From Pseudotabrizicola formosa (GTDB taxonomy: Bacteria > Pseudomonadota > Alphaproteobacteria > Rhodobacterales > Rhodobacteraceae): a DNA stretch of 64,000 nt. Each line of letters opens with the position of its first letter. Positions within the stretch are counted from its first letter, which is position 1. Of the stretch, positions 46,412 to 55,950 are shown one piece after another. Position numbers and translations under genes: made by a program. The notes beneath the pieces were generated by a model. It made no database searches. It saw only the letters and a list, made by a program, of their open reading frames with translations, and was not told where the DNA came from. The stretch spans positions 124,001-188,000 of the forward strand of contig NZ_PJOM01000005.1 of the NCBI RefSeq assembly GCF_002900965.1, read 5' to 3'.

Positions 46412-47830
46412 TCAGTCCTCAAGTTGCGGCGGGCGTTTGCGCGGCCAGTCGGTGGCAAGGTGATAGGCCTGACCCATGGCCAGAACGGCGGCATCGGCCC
46501 CCACAGGCCCCGCCAGTTGCATCCCCATCGGCAGACCATTGGCCCCAAAGCCAACGGGCACCGACAGGGCAGGCAGCCCGATCAGGCTGACCGGAATCAC
46601 CACTTCCATCCAGCGGTGATAGGTGTCCATCGTCACCCCGTTGATCTCTTGCGGCCACCGCCAGCCGACCGGGAAGGGCCAGACCTGCGCCGTCGGCAGC
46701 GCGATCGCGTCAAACCGGGTGAACAGCCGCGCCATATGGGCATAATAGCGGCTGCGGATGGTCGAGGCCTCAAACACAGCCTGCGCCGTAAGACCTTGGC
46801 CCTGCTCGATTTCCCACAGCGTTTCGGGCTTCAACAGCGCCCGCTTGGCGGGGTCGTCATAAAGCGGCTTCATCCGCCCCGCGTTCAGCATCGCGCGCAG
46901 GGTGGTCCAGGCCTGCCACAGCTTTTCGGCGGGGAAGGGCGGGGCAACCGCCTCGACCTCGGCCCCTTGCTCGGCAAAGACCTGCAACGCCGCCTCGCAC
47001 AGCGGCACGATCCCCGGTTCCATCGCATAGGCCCCGCCCCAATCGGCCAGCCAGGCAATGCGCTTGCCCCGCAGGCTCGCCTGCGCCAGTCCCGCGGTAA
47101 GATCCTGAACCGGCACTGAAAACGGCACCTCAGGGTTTGGCCCGGCCTGCACCTGCAACAGCCGCGCCACATCTTCGACAGTGCGGCCCATCGGCCCTTC
47201 GGTGGCCAGGGTGGCAAGGAAGGTATCGCCATCGGCATCACCGGGCACCAGCCCCCAGCTGGGCCGGAAACCATAGACGTTGCAGAACCCCGCCGGGTTG
47301 CGCAGAGATCCCATCATGTCGCTGCCATCGGCCACCGGCACCATCCGCGTGGCAAGCGCCGCTGCCGCGCCGCCGGATGACCCGCCCGCCGTGCGCGTCA
47401 GGTCATAGGGGTTGCGGGTGGCCCCGAACACCGGATTGAAGGAATGGCTGCCATGGCCCCACTCCGGTGTATTGGTCTTGCCGATAAAGATCGCCCCCGC
47501 GGCGCGCATTCTTGCCGCCAGCAGATCATCAGCCTGCGGCACATGATGCGCAAACAGAGGACTGCCCCACGTGGTCCGCAAGCCCTTGGTCGCACACAGA
47601 TCTTTGACCGCCAGCGGCAGACCGTGCAGCCAGCCCTGCGGTGGTGCATCATCCGCCGCCCGTGCTTTGGCCATCAGCGCATCGGCATCGCACAACGACA
47701 CCACCGCATTGACCTGCGGGTTCACGGCGGCAATCCGTGCCAGACAGGCCGCCATCACCTCGGACGGGGCCAGCTGCCGCGCCGCGATCATGCGGGCCAG
47801 ATCGCTGGCAGACTGCTCGCACAGCTCCAT
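46412..47830 (-). CDS. amidase (amidase-signature family)
   Basis: Serine amidase of 472 residues. The catalytic set is visible: K76 in LPLAVKDL, the cis-serine in AGGSSGGAAAALA (residues 151-152) and nucleophile S175 in DGSDMMGSLRNPAGF. The family cleaves a wide range of amides. It follows the binding-protein gene after a 68-bp gap with a strong hairpin, and precedes the amidohydrolase by 1 bp. The imported compound may be an amide or be converted to one. Confidence 0.88.
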   Translation of the reverse strand: MELCEQSASDLARMIAARQLAPSEVMAACLARIAAVNPQVNAVVSLCDADALMAKARAADDAPPQGWLHGLPLAVKDLCATKGLRTTWGSPLFAHHVPQADDLLAARMRAAGAIFIGKTNTPEWGHGSHSFNPVFGATRNPYDLTRTAGGSSGGAAAALATRMVPVADGSDMMGSLRNPAGFCNVYGFRPSWGLVPGDADGDTFLATLATEGPMGRTVEDVARLLQVQAGPNPEVPFSVPVQDLTAGLAQASLRGKRIAWLADWGGAYAMEPGIVPLCEAALQVFAEQGAEVEAVAPPFPAEKLWQAWTTLRAMLNAGRMKPLYDDPAKRALLKPETLWEIEQGQGLTAQAVFEASTIRSRYYAHMARLFTRFDAIALPTAQVWPFPVGWRWPQEINGVTMDTYHRWMEVVIPVSLIGLPALSVPVGFGANGLPMGMQLAGPVGADAAVLAMGQAYHLATDWPRKRPPQLED

Positions 47831-47857
47831 GCTGTTTACACCTTTGGGGTCAAAGCT

Positions 47858-47880
47858 GTGGGGGGCAGACCGCCCCCCAC
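47858..47880. terminator. GC hairpin between the Pot-type binding-protein gene and the amidase gene
   Basis: GTGGGGGGC and GCCCCCCAC form a perfect 9-bp stem with a 5-nt loop. There is no U-tract on the minus strand, so it more likely protects the binding-protein mRNA or slows transcription than ends it. Confidence 0.55.
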
Positions 47881-47897
47881 GGACAGGCGAGGACAGC

Positions 47898-48923
47898 TTA
47901 CTTCAGCAATTCGGTCCAGATTGCCGTCATGTACTGCTGCGCCGTGGGCGAGCAGGTGGGCAGGAACACGCCCGCCGCCTGGTGCTCTTCGGGGGTCACC
48001 ACCTCGGGGGCGGTTTTCATGTCTTCGGGCATGAAGGCCTCGGAACCCGCTATGCCGTTGTTGTAGCGCGCAAAGGCCGAGATCATCGCGGCATTTTCCG
48101 GCTCCATGATGAAGTTCATGAAGGTGTATGCTTCCTCCACATTCTGGGCGTCGGCCAGCAGCATCACCGAATCCATGAAGATCGGATAGCCTTCCTTGGG
48201 GTAACCATGTGCAACGGTGTCATTGGCCAGACGTGCCCGCATGCTGGACCCGTTCCAGTTGACCGATGCCGCCCAGTCATTGTTGGCCAGTTTTTCGGTG
48301 GCCCCGTAATCCATGCTGATCCAATGCGGCTTGGCGGCCAGCAGCACGTCACGGGCCTTTTTCAGCACTTCGGTATCTTCGGTGCAGGGCTCGCCGCCGA
48401 CATACATGACAGCAAGGTTCACCACATCGGTCATTTCAGGGACAACGTTGATCTTGCCTTTCAACTCATCCGGCACGTCCAGAAAGATCGCCGATGTATT
48501 GATGTCGCCAGTGTAGACGGCGGTGTTGACCGACATGCCGATCGACCCCCACTGCCAGGGAACCGAATGCGTGCGGCCCGGATCCCAGGCCACATCCATC
48601 CATTCGGGGGCAATATTGGCGTGGTTGGGCAACTTCGCCATGTCAAGTTCAACCGCCAGCCCCTTTTGGACAAAGATCGGGACATAGTTGGTCGAGGGCA
48701 CCACCAGATCAAAGCCATGCCCGCCGGCCTCGATCTTGGCCAGGGCAGTGTCGTTGCTGTCGTAATCGGTGACGGTGACCTTGATGCCGGTTTCCGCCTC
48801 GAACTTTGCCAGCAGGTCCGGCCCGGTGTAATTGCCCCAGTTGTACAGGTTCAGAACCCCTTCGGCCTGTGCCAATGAGGTGGTTGCGGCCAGAAAGGCC
48901 AGAGCTGTCAATGTGCGTTTCAT
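47898..48923 (-). CDS. Pot-type ABC transporter substrate-binding protein
   Basis: Periplasmic protein of 341 residues with signal peptide (ALAFLAATTSLAQA). The mature part LNLYNWGNYTGPDLLAKFEAETGIKV and FDLVVPSTNYVPIFVQKGL are PotD/PotF-like. PotD aromatic and acidic ligand positions are partly visible (YNWGNYT, TDVVNLAVMYVGG), but exact substrate cannot be read. Last of the transporter genes potA-potB-potC-potD, and followed by the amidase. Confidence 0.9.
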   Translation of the reverse strand: MKRTLTALAFLAATTSLAQAEGVLNLYNWGNYTGPDLLAKFEAETGIKVTVTDYDSNDTALAKIEAGGHGFDLVVPSTNYVPIFVQKGLAVELDMAKLPNHANIAPEWMDVAWDPGRTHSVPWQWGSIGMSVNTAVYTGDINTSAIFLDVPDELKGKINVVPEMTDVVNLAVMYVGGEPCTEDTEVLKKARDVLLAAKPHWISMDYGATEKLANNDWAASVNWNGSSMRARLANDTVAHGYPKEGYPIFMDSVMLLADAQNVEEAYTFMNFIMEPENAAMISAFARYNNGIAGSEAFMPEDMKTAPEVVTPEEHQAAGVFLPTCSPTAQQYMTAIWTELLK

Positions 48924-48942
48924 CGGTCGTCTCCCTGTGATG

Positions 48943-49746
48943 TCAGTTTTTTTTGCGCGTCAGGATGAAGAACAAGGTCAGCAAGATCACGGTCAGCCCC
49001 AGAAGGGCGGTCGAGATGGCGTTGACCTCGGGCGTGATGGCGCGTCGCATCTGGCCCAGCATGTAGGTGGGCAATGTGTCCTGCCCGCCCGACTTCACGA
49101 ATTCGGTGATCACCACGTCGTCAAGGCTGATCACAAAGGCCAGCATCGCCCCGGCGGCAATGCCGGGGGCCAGCAGCGGCAGGGTAACATGGCGGAAGGT
49201 CTGCCAGGGATTGGCATAAAGATCTGTGGCCGCGGTTTCGAGGGACAGGTCCATCCCTTCCAGCCTTGCGCGGATCGGCAGATAGGCGAAGGGCGTGCAA
49301 AAGGCGGCATGGGCCAGGATCAGATAGCCCAACCCCTGATAGCCGGTGGCCTGTTTGACCACGCCGAACAGGATCAAAAGCGCTACGGCGGTTACGATTT
49401 CCGGCACCATCAGCGGCTGGTTGATCACCACATAGATAAAGGTTTGTCCGCCAAATGCCGCCCGCCGTGTGGTGCCAAGGGCTGCCATGGTGGCCACGGT
49501 GGTGGCGATGGCACTGGCGCAGGTGGCGATGATCAGCGACCGGGCAGTGGCACCCTTGACGGCCTCGTTGTTCCAGGCGTCGGCATACCAGTGCAGCGAC
49601 CAGCCCTCCCACACGGCGACAGAGGGGCCCGAGTTGAACGAAAACACCACCAGGGTCAGGATCGGCAGGTACAGCAGGACAAAGACCGCAATGGCCACGC
49701 TGGCAAAGCCGGGCAGACGCGACACTTCGAACCTGCGCTCAGCCAT
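48943..49746 (-). CDS. Pot-type ABC transporter permease (PotC-like)
   Basis: Permease of 267 residues. First helix VAIAVFVLLYLPILTLVVFSF, coupling loop ETAATDLYANPWQTFRHVTLP, then FVISLDDVVITEFVKSGGQDTLPTYM and the C-terminal RAITPEVNAISTALLGLT are diagnostic of PotC. Start at ATG 49746 with GGGGAG upstream, overlapping the PotB-like gene by 8 bp; the frame is open to 49779. Confidence 0.92.
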   Translation of the reverse strand: MAERRFEVSRLPGFASVAIAVFVLLYLPILTLVVFSFNSGPSVAVWEGWSLHWYADAWNNEAVKGATARSLIIATCASAIATTVATMAALGTTRRAAFGGQTFIYVVINQPLMVPEIVTAVALLILFGVVKQATGYQGLGYLILAHAAFCTPFAYLPIRARLEGMDLSLETAATDLYANPWQTFRHVTLPLLAPGIAAGAMLAFVISLDDVVITEFVKSGGQDTLPTYMLGQMRRAITPEVNAISTALLGLTVILLTLFFILTRKKN

Positions 49747-50650
49747 GCGGGTTGCTCCCCTTTGTGCTGGCGCGGACATAGATCAGCAGGGCGGCCATCA
49801 CGATCAGCAGCAATGCCATCGACAGGGCCGCACCAAGTGGCCAGTTGCGCCCCTGACCGAACTGCAATTCGATGAAATTGCCGATCATCATGTTCTTGCC
49901 ACCACCCAGCACGCGCGGCGTGACATAGGCCCCGAGCGAGGGCACAAAGACCAGGATCGATCCCGCAATGATGCCCGGCTTGACGATGGGCAGGATGACA
50001 TGGCGCAACACCTGCAACCGGCTGGCGTAAAGGTCATACCCTGCCTCCAGCAGCTTCATGTCAAAGCGGTCGATGGCGGCGAACAACGGCAGCACCATCA
50101 GCGGCAGGTAGACATAGGCCATGCCGATGAACACGGCCGTATCGGTGTTGATCAGGCGGATCGGTTCGGAAATCAGCCCGAGGCTGATCAGCACCGTGTT
50201 CATCAGCCCTTCATTGCGGATCACCTCGTTGATGGCAAAGGTGCGGATCAGCAGGTTGGTCCAGAATGGGATGGTGATCAGGAACAGCCACATCGCGCGC
50301 TGCGCCGGGGGGCGGGTGGCAATGAACCAGGCGGTCGGAAAGCCAAGGGCAAAGGTCAGGGCCGTCGTCATCAGTGACAGCTTCACCGAGCGCCAGAAAA
50401 TCGTCAGATGCGCGTCGGCCAGATTCATCGTGCCGTCAAAGATGTCACGGGTGAACAGGATGCCGACCCAGCCATCCAGACTGAATTCCCATATCACATT
50501 GCCATATTGGCCGGGGGTCAGAAAGGAATAGACCAGCACGATCAGAAGCGGGCCAGATGCCGCGAGAAACAGCAGGCTCAGCGCCGGAGCGGACAGAAGC
50601 CAACCATTGCGGCTGGATTTTCTGCGCTGGCTTTGTTCGGCGGGGCTCAT
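49739..50650 (-). CDS. Pot-type ABC transporter permease (PotB-like)
   Basis: Permease of 303 residues. ALSLLFLAASGPLLIVLVYSFLT forms the first helix; FLITIPFWTNLLIRTFA and the coupling loop EAGYDLYASRLQVLRHVILP are PotB-like, as is VFVPSLGAYVTPRVLGGGKNMMIG. It starts 4 bp after the ATPase stop. Second gene of the transporter. Confidence 0.92.
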   Translation of the reverse strand: MSPAEQSQRRKSSRNGWLLSAPALSLLFLAASGPLLIVLVYSFLTPGQYGNVIWEFSLDGWVGILFTRDIFDGTMNLADAHLTIFWRSVKLSLMTTALTFALGFPTAWFIATRPPAQRAMWLFLITIPFWTNLLIRTFAINEVIRNEGLMNTVLISLGLISEPIRLINTDTAVFIGMAYVYLPLMVLPLFAAIDRFDMKLLEAGYDLYASRLQVLRHVILPIVKPGIIAGSILVFVPSLGAYVTPRVLGGGKNMMIGNFIELQFGQGRNWPLGAALSMALLLIVMAALLIYVRASTKGSNPHG

Positions 50651-50654
50651 GGCG

Positions 50655-51710
50655 CTACTCCCGGATCAGCCGGGCAGCGCCCGGTTGAAAGGTCACGGCG
50701 ACGGGCTGACCCGTGGTAAAATCCGCACCGCCATCCACGGGGCTTGGCACGCGCGCGGTCAGGGCGGTGCCGTCTGAAAGCTCCAGATTGACGTGAATAT
50801 CGGTGCCGAAATAAACGACCCCCGTGACCGTAGCGGCAAGGCCGGCCCCAACCCCTGCCGGGCCAAGGCGCAGCTGTTCGGGCCGCACGATCAGCACGCT
50901 GCCCTCTCCCTCGGCGGCAATCACATCGCCTGTACTCAACCGCGCGCCTTGCGGCGTTGCGGTCACCGGCAGGAAATTGGTCTCGCCAATAAAGCTGGCG
51001 ACGAAGCGGTTGACCGGGCGGGTGTAGATGTCTCGCGGTGCGCCGACCTGCTGAATGCGCCCTGCGCTCATCACCGCGATCCGGTCGCTCATGGTCAGGG
51101 CTTCTTCCTGATCATGGGTGACAAAGACAAAGGTGATGCCGGTTTCAAGCTGCAACCGCTTGAGTTCCACCTGCATTTCCTTGCGCAGCTTGAGGTCCAG
51201 CGCCGACAGCGGTTCATCCAACAGCAGCACCTTGGGGCGGGGGGCAAGCGCACGGGCGAGGGCCACGCGCTGTTGCTGGCCGCCGGAAAGCTGGCTGGTC
51301 TTGCGCTCGGCCATCGCTTCAAGCTTGACCAGTGCAAGCATTTCAGCCGTTGTCGCTGCAATCTCGGCCTTTGGCCTGCCCTGCATCTTCAGGCCAAAGC
51401 CGATGTTTTCTGCCACGGTCAGATGTGGAAACAAGGCGTAGGACTGAAACACCGTGTTCACCGGGCGGCGGTTGGGCGGCATCTCGGTCACATCGGCGCC
51501 GTCGATCAGGATCTTGCCAGCCGTCGGCATCTCGAACCCTGCGATCAGGCGCAAAAGCGTGGTCTTCCCGCAGCCAGACGGACCCAGCAACGTAAAGAAC
51601 TCTCCGGTTGCGATGTCCACCGAGACATCATCCAAGGCGCGCAGCGCGGCGGCTCCCTGACCGAAGGCCTTGATGATCTTCTGCGCGGTGATCGCCGCCT
51701 TTTGGGTCAA
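50655..51710 (-). CDS. Pot-type ABC transporter ATP-binding protein (PotA-like)
   Basis: ATPase of 351 residues. Walker [11 protein letters not shown]-loop [11 protein letters not shown], signature [15 protein letters not shown], Walker [20 protein letters not shown] and H-loop [15 protein letters not shown], followed by a TOBE domain. The start is a TTG at 51710, preceded by GGGAG at 8 nt; no ATG fits. First gene of the unknown locus; an inverted repeat lies 37-60 bp upstream. Paralogous to the PotA-type gene at 1074, so the window holds two such transporters. Confidence 0.9.
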   Translation of the reverse strand: MTQKAAITAQKIIKAFGQGAAALRALDDVSVDIATGEFFTLLGPSGCGKTTLLRLIAGFEMPTAGKILIDGADVTEMPPNRRPVNTVFQSYALFPHLTVAENIGFGLKMQGRPKAEIAATTAEMLALVKLEAMAERKTSQLSGGQQQRVALARALAPRPKVLLLDEPLSALDLKLRKEMQVELKRLQLETGITFVFVTHDQEEALTMSDRIAVMSAGRIQQVGAPRDIYTRPVNRFVASFIGETNFLPVTATPQGARLSTGDVIAAEGEGSVLIVRPEQLRLGPAGVGAGLAATVTGVVYFGTDIHVNLELSDGTALTARVPSPVDGGADFTTGQPVAVTFQPGAARLIRE

Positions 51711-51746
51711 GTGACTCGCTCCCTCATATTTTGATCAATCTGATCG

Positions 51747-51770
51747 TTGCTTGCGCAATGGGGCAAGCAA
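51747..51770. promoter_or_regulatory. inverted repeat upstream of the PotA-like gene
   Basis: TTGCTTGC and GCAAGCAA are perfect 8-bp arms around an 8-bp spacer, 37-60 bp before the TTG start. It could be an operator or a leader hairpin. The arms partly resemble but do not equal the GCTTAGG palindromes of the same locus. Confidence 0.4.
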
Positions 51771-51904
51771 AACCTTTCCCGTCGCCTCTCGAATGTGACA
51801 TTCAGCCTGCGGATCGCCCAATTTGCCGACCCGACATTGGGCATCGCCGTGGCGCGTTTGCAGGGAGGCTGCGGCAAGGGCGCACCGGGCACGATGCGGG
51901 CCGA

Positions 51905-51922
51905 CTGTCATCCAACCTTCAC
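51905..51922 (+). promoter_or_regulatory. Pho box upstream of pstS
   Basis: CTGTCAT-CCAA-CCTTCAC: the first half-site is the exact PhoB consensus and the second is close, with the correct 4-nt spacing. It lies 85-102 bp upstream of the pstS start codon, so pstSCA should be induced by PhoB under phosphate limitation. Confidence 0.8.
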
Positions 51923-52006
51923 ATAACAGAGATAAATGCGTCATGCGGCGGCGCTATTCCCACCGGCAGGTCGACTCGACGGCCATGAGATTTAAAGGAG
52001 CGATCC

Positions 52007-53044
52007 ATGAACATGTTTAAAATTTCCGCCTCGGCGCTGGCAATCGCCGCTGCTGCCACCGCTGCTGATGCGCGCGATCAGGTGCAGGTCACCGGATCTT
52101 CGACCGTTCTGCCCTATTCGACCATCGTGGCTGAAGCATTCGGCGAAAACTTTGATTTCCCGACCCCGGTCGTGGAAGGTGGCGGTTCGGGCGCTGGCCG
52201 CAAGAAGATGTGCGAAGGCGTGGGCCCCAATACCGCCGACATCGCCAACTCGTCGTCGCGCATCACCAAGGGCGACTATGAGCTGTGCATGTCCAATGGC
52301 GTGACAGAAATCATCGAAGTCCGCTTTGGCTATGACGGCATCGTCTTCGCCTCGGACGTCAACGGCCCGGAATTCGCCTATACCCAGGCAGACATCCATG
52401 GCGCTCTGGCTGCCAAGGTTCTCAAGGACGGCGCTCTGGTCGACAACACCGCCAAGACCTGGGCAGATGTTAACCCTGCTCTGCCGGCTCAAGACATCCT
52501 GGTCTTCGTTCCCGGCACCAAGCACGGCACGCGCGAAGTGTTCGATGAAAAGGTGATCCTGCAGGGTTGCGTTGACAATGGCACGTTCGAGGCCCTGAAG
52601 GCTGCTGCAAACGGCGACGAGGATGCTGCCGAGGAAGGCTGCATGGCGCTGCGCACCGACGGCCTGTCCGTCGATATCGATGGCGACTACACCGAAACCC
52701 TGGCCCGTGTTGACGCCAACAAGAACGGCATCGGCGTGTTCGGTCTGTCGTTCTACCAGAACAACACCGACAAGCTGCGCGTCGCCACCATGAGCGGTGT
52801 GATTCCCACCACCGAAGCCATCGCTGCCGGTGACTATCCCGTGTCGCGCCCGCTGTATTTCTACGTCAAGAAGGCCCATCTGGGCGTGATCCCAGGCCTG
52901 CAGGAATACATCGACTTCTTCGTGTCGGATGACATGGCAGGACCGGATGGCCCATTGGCCGCCTATGGCCTGGTGTCCGACCCGGAACTGGCTGCGACTC
53001 AGGCCATGGTTGCTGCCGGAACGCCGATGGCACCGATCGAGTGA
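52007..53044 (+). CDS. pstS: phosphate ABC transporter substrate-binding protein PstS
   Basis: Periplasmic phosphate-binding protein of 345 residues with signal peptide (SALAIAAAATAADA). The mature start QVQVTGSSTVLPYSTIVAEAF, VEGGGSGAGRKKMCEG and SSSRITKGDYELC give the phosphate-binding Thr/Ser positions of the PstS family. Codons here include more T- and A-ended ones than in neighbours, fitting high expression or a different history. An AAGGAG site (AAAGGAGCGATCC) precedes ATG 52007. Controlled by the Pho box upstream; a terminator-like hairpin follows. Confidence 0.94.
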   Translation: MNMFKISASALAIAAAATAADARDQVQVTGSSTVLPYSTIVAEAFGENFDFPTPVVEGGGSGAGRKKMCEGVGPNTADIANSSSRITKGDYELCMSNGVTEIIEVRFGYDGIVFASDVNGPEFAYTQADIHGALAAKVLKDGALVDNTAKTWADVNPALPAQDILVFVPGTKHGTREVFDEKVILQGCVDNGTFEALKAAANGDEDAAEEGCMALRTDGLSVDIDGDYTETLARVDANKNGIGVFGLSFYQNNTDKLRVATMSGVIPTTEAIAAGDYPVSRPLYFYVKKAHLGVIPGLQEYIDFFVSDDMAGPDGPLAAYGLVSDPELAATQAMVAAGTPMAPIE

Positions 53045-53058
53045 TCGACCGAAACATC

Positions 53059-53090
53059 GAGAGAGCGCGGCGTCGCGCTCTCTCTTTCCT
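53059..53090 (+). terminator. terminator/attenuator hairpin between pstS and pstC
   Basis: GAGAGAGCGC and GCGCTCTCTC form a perfect 10-bp stem with a 6-nt loop, followed by the pyrimidine tract TTTCCTTTC. It should let pstS exceed pstCA transcript levels, as at ugpB-ugpA. Confidence 0.75.
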
Positions 53091-53125
53091 TTCGCCCACG
53101 GGCGTCTCCTGAAAGCGGTTTTGCC

Positions 53126-54586
53126 ATGAGTGTCGGCCTTCTTTCCCTGATCGTCCTTGTCATTTCGGCGGTGGGCTTCGTCATGGCGCGTGCCCGCGCC
53201 CTGAAAAGCGCCGGTGGCAATGTCCGGGCCCTGCATTCGCTGCCGTCCTACTATGGACAGGCAGCTCTTCTGTTCACGGCTGTCCCGGCCTTTGTGCTGA
53301 TGGCCCTGTGGCTTTTGATCCAGGGGCCGATGATCGATGCACGCATCATCGGACAGTTGGGGCCAGACGTCGCCACCGATGCAACCGCCGCGAAACTGGC
53401 GATGAGCGACGTGCGCCGCATCGCCGGTGGTCTTGATGCCTTGCAAGTGCAGCTTGGCCTGTCAAACGCGGACCTCAGCGCGTTGCGCGCAGAGGTGAGC
53501 GATGTCCGCGCCAGTCTTGCACAGGTCGGTGTCGCTTTGGGCAGTGACATCAGGGCCGAGGTCTTCGAGGCCGCCAAGGCCTATCGTATCGCGCAATCCT
53601 CCAGCGCGTTGGCAATGAGCATCACTGTTATCCTGACGGCACTTGCCGGTTTTGGGTTTGCAGTCATGCGGACCACCCGCGATTTCCGCGCGCGCAACGT
53701 GACAGAGCAGTTCATTCTTTGGGTCTTCATCGCGGCGGCGACGGTCGCCATCCTGACGACCATCGGCATCGTCCTGTCGCTGCTGTCAGAATCGATCAGG
53801 TTCTTCAGCCAATACCCGATTTCCGAGTTCTATTTCGGCACGGTCTGGAATCCGCAGTTTCGCGGCGGGTCTGACCTTGGCCTTCTGCCCTTGCTGTGGG
53901 GCACGCTTTACATCAGCTTTGTCTCGATGCTGGTGTCCGTGCCGCTTGGCCTGTTCACGGCGATCTACACTGCCGAATATGCACCCCAGCAGGTGCGCAA
54001 TGTGATCAAGCCACTCATCGAGGTGATCGCCGGCATCCCGACGGTTGTCTTCGGTCTTTTTGCCCTTGTGACGGTTGGCCCGTTCTTGCGCGACTTCATC
54101 GCCGTGCCGACCGGGCTTGGCAATTCCGGATCGTCCGTGATGACCGCCGGTCTGGTCATCGGCATCTTGAACACGCCTTTCATCTCGTCCTTGGCTGATG
54201 ACATCATCAACTCGGTGCCTAATTCCCTGCGCGAAGGCTCTTATGGTCTTGGGGCCACCAAATCGGAAACGATCCGTCAGGTTGTGTTGCCGGCCGCTTT
54301 GCCGGGGATCGTCGGTGCGGTGCTGCTGGCTGCAAGCCGTGCGATCGGCGAGACGATGATTGTGGTGATGGGGGCAGGCGCAGCTGCCAAACTGGGGCTG
54401 AACCCCTTTGAAGCGATGACGACGATCACCGTGAAGATCGTCAGCCAGTTGACGGGTGACCTTGCCTTTGACTCGCCCGAAACGCTGGTGGCCTTTGCGC
54501 TTGGCCTTACGCTGTTTTTCTTGACGCTGGGGCTCAACATCTTTGCCCTGTGGTTCGTGCGCAAATACCGGGAGCAGTACGACTAA
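53126..54586 (+). CDS. pstC: phosphate ABC transporter permease PstC
   Basis: Permease of 486 residues, longer than the 319 of E. coli because of an N-terminal extension of about 220 residues. The extension has membrane segments near residues 1-20 and 45-65 and a soluble middle with heptad-like repeats; this form is common in alphaproteobacteria. The core has YPISEFYFGTVWNPQFRGGSDLGLLPLLWGT, GIPTVVFGLFAL and the coupling loop LREGSYGLGATKSETIRQVVLPAALPG. It overlaps pstA by one base (TAATG). Confidence 0.93.
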   Translation: MSVGLLSLIVLVISAVGFVMARARALKSAGGNVRALHSLPSYYGQAALLFTAVPAFVLMALWLLIQGPMIDARIIGQLGPDVATDATAAKLAMSDVRRIAGGLDALQVQLGLSNADLSALRAEVSDVRASLAQVGVALGSDIRAEVFEAAKAYRIAQSSSALAMSITVILTALAGFGFAVMRTTRDFRARNVTEQFILWVFIAAATVAILTTIGIVLSLLSESIRFFSQYPISEFYFGTVWNPQFRGGSDLGLLPLLWGTLYISFVSMLVSVPLGLFTAIYTAEYAPQQVRNVIKPLIEVIAGIPTVVFGLFALVTVGPFLRDFIAVPTGLGNSGSSVMTAGLVIGILNTPFISSLADDIINSVPNSLREGSYGLGATKSETIRQVVLPAALPGIVGAVLLAASRAIGETMIVVMGAGAAAKLGLNPFEAMTTITVKIVSQLTGDLAFDSPETLVAFALGLTLFFLTLGLNIFALWFVRKYREQYD

Positions 54587-55950
54587 TGACCGACATATCT
54601 CAATTCCCCGCGAGCGGCGCGCCTCCGGCGCGGGCCACAAGCTCGCTCATGGCGAATACGCCTCGCACCCTGCGTCGCAACGCGGCTGAAAAGCGGTTCC
54701 GCCTTTATGGGCTCATCGCGGTCTCTATTGCGCTGACAACCCTTGCGATCATGCTGTTCACGATCTTTCGGGACGGGTCATCCGCCTTCGTTCAGGCCAA
54801 GATTGTCTTCCCGGTGGCCATCGACGCGGCTGTCGTTGACAAGGCTGGCACCCGCGATCTTGCCGAGATGTCAAAAGTCACGACTGTCGGCTATGGCCGC
54901 GTGCTCGGGGCCTCTCTGGTGCAGCATCTGACCGACCGGAACATTGTGGTCGACGGCAGCACAGAGAAAGAAATCGCCGACATGATTTCGAAGGATGCTC
55001 CGGCACGCCTGCGGGACATGGTGCTGGCAGACCCTTCTTTGGTCGGCCAGACCATCAGTTTTGAGGCCTTCGCCACCGGCCGGATCGACGGGTACCTCAA
55101 GGGACGCGTGGATCGTGAAATCGCGGCACGCGACTCGAACGTCTCGGTGCTGCAGCTGGACCTGGCAGATGCCATGGTGGACGCCGGCATATTGAAAAGC
55201 AGCTTCAACTGGCGCTTCATCACCGCGCCGGACGCCTCTGACCTGCGTCCCGAGGCTGCGGGCCTGGGTGTGGCCTTGCTGGGCACGCTTTACATGATGG
55301 TTCTGGTGTTCATCTTCACGTTGCCGCTGGGTGTTGGTGCCTCGATCTATCTGGAAGAGTTCGCTCCGAAGAACTGGTTCACCGACCTTGTCGAGGTGAA
55401 CATTTCGAATCTGGCAGCTGTGCCGTCCATTGTTTATGGCATTCTGGGTCTTGCGGTCTTTATCAACTTTGCCGGCCTGCCCTCCTCTGCGCCATTGGTC
55501 GGTGCCCTTGTCCTTACGCTGATGACCTTGCCGACGATCATCATCGCGACACGGTCCGCCATCCGCGCCGTGCCGCCCTCAATCCGCGATGCTGCCCTTG
55601 GGGTCGGTGCGTCCAAGATGCAGATGGTTTTCCATCATGTCCTGCCCTTGGCCGCGCCCGGCATTCTGACCGGAACGATCTTGGGTCTTGCCTCGGCGCT
55701 CGGGGAAACCGGCCCGCTGCTGCTGATCGGCATGGTTGCCTTTGTGACCAATTATCCGGCCAGCCCGTTTGATGGCGGTGTCATGGACCCGGCGACGGCA
55801 CTGCCGGTGCAGGTCTATTCCTGGGCCTCGCGGTCCGATCCGGCCTTCATCGAGCGGTCGTCCGGCGCGATCATCGTGCTGCTGGCCTTTCTTGTGGTGA
55901 TGAACGTCGCGGCGATCCTGTTGCGTCGCCGGTTCGAGCGGCGCTGGTAA
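54586..55950 (+). CDS. pstA: phosphate ABC transporter permease PstA
   Basis: Permease of 454 residues (E. coli 296), extended by a large predicted periplasmic segment of about 170 residues between the first helix and the conserved core. Core motifs: LEEFAPKNWFTDLVEVNISNLAAVPSIVYGILGL and RDAALGVGASKMQMVFHHVLPLAAPGI. Start at ATG 54586, overlapping the pstC stop. The gene that normally follows (pstB ATPase, then phoU and phoB) is absent; a dienelactone hydrolase comes next. Confidence 0.93.
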   Translation: MTDISQFPASGAPPARATSSLMANTPRTLRRNAAEKRFRLYGLIAVSIALTTLAIMLFTIFRDGSSAFVQAKIVFPVAIDAAVVDKAGTRDLAEMSKVTTVGYGRVLGASLVQHLTDRNIVVDGSTEKEIADMISKDAPARLRDMVLADPSLVGQTISFEAFATGRIDGYLKGRVDREIAARDSNVSVLQLDLADAMVDAGILKSSFNWRFITAPDASDLRPEAAGLGVALLGTLYMMVLVFIFTLPLGVGASIYLEEFAPKNWFTDLVEVNISNLAAVPSIVYGILGLAVFINFAGLPSSAPLVGALVLTLMTLPTIIIATRSAIRAVPPSIRDAALGVGASKMQMVFHHVLPLAAPGILTGTILGLASALGETGPLLLIGMVAFVTNYPASPFDGGVMDPATALPVQVYSWASRSDPAFIERSSGAIIVLLAFLVVMNVAAILLRRRFERRW

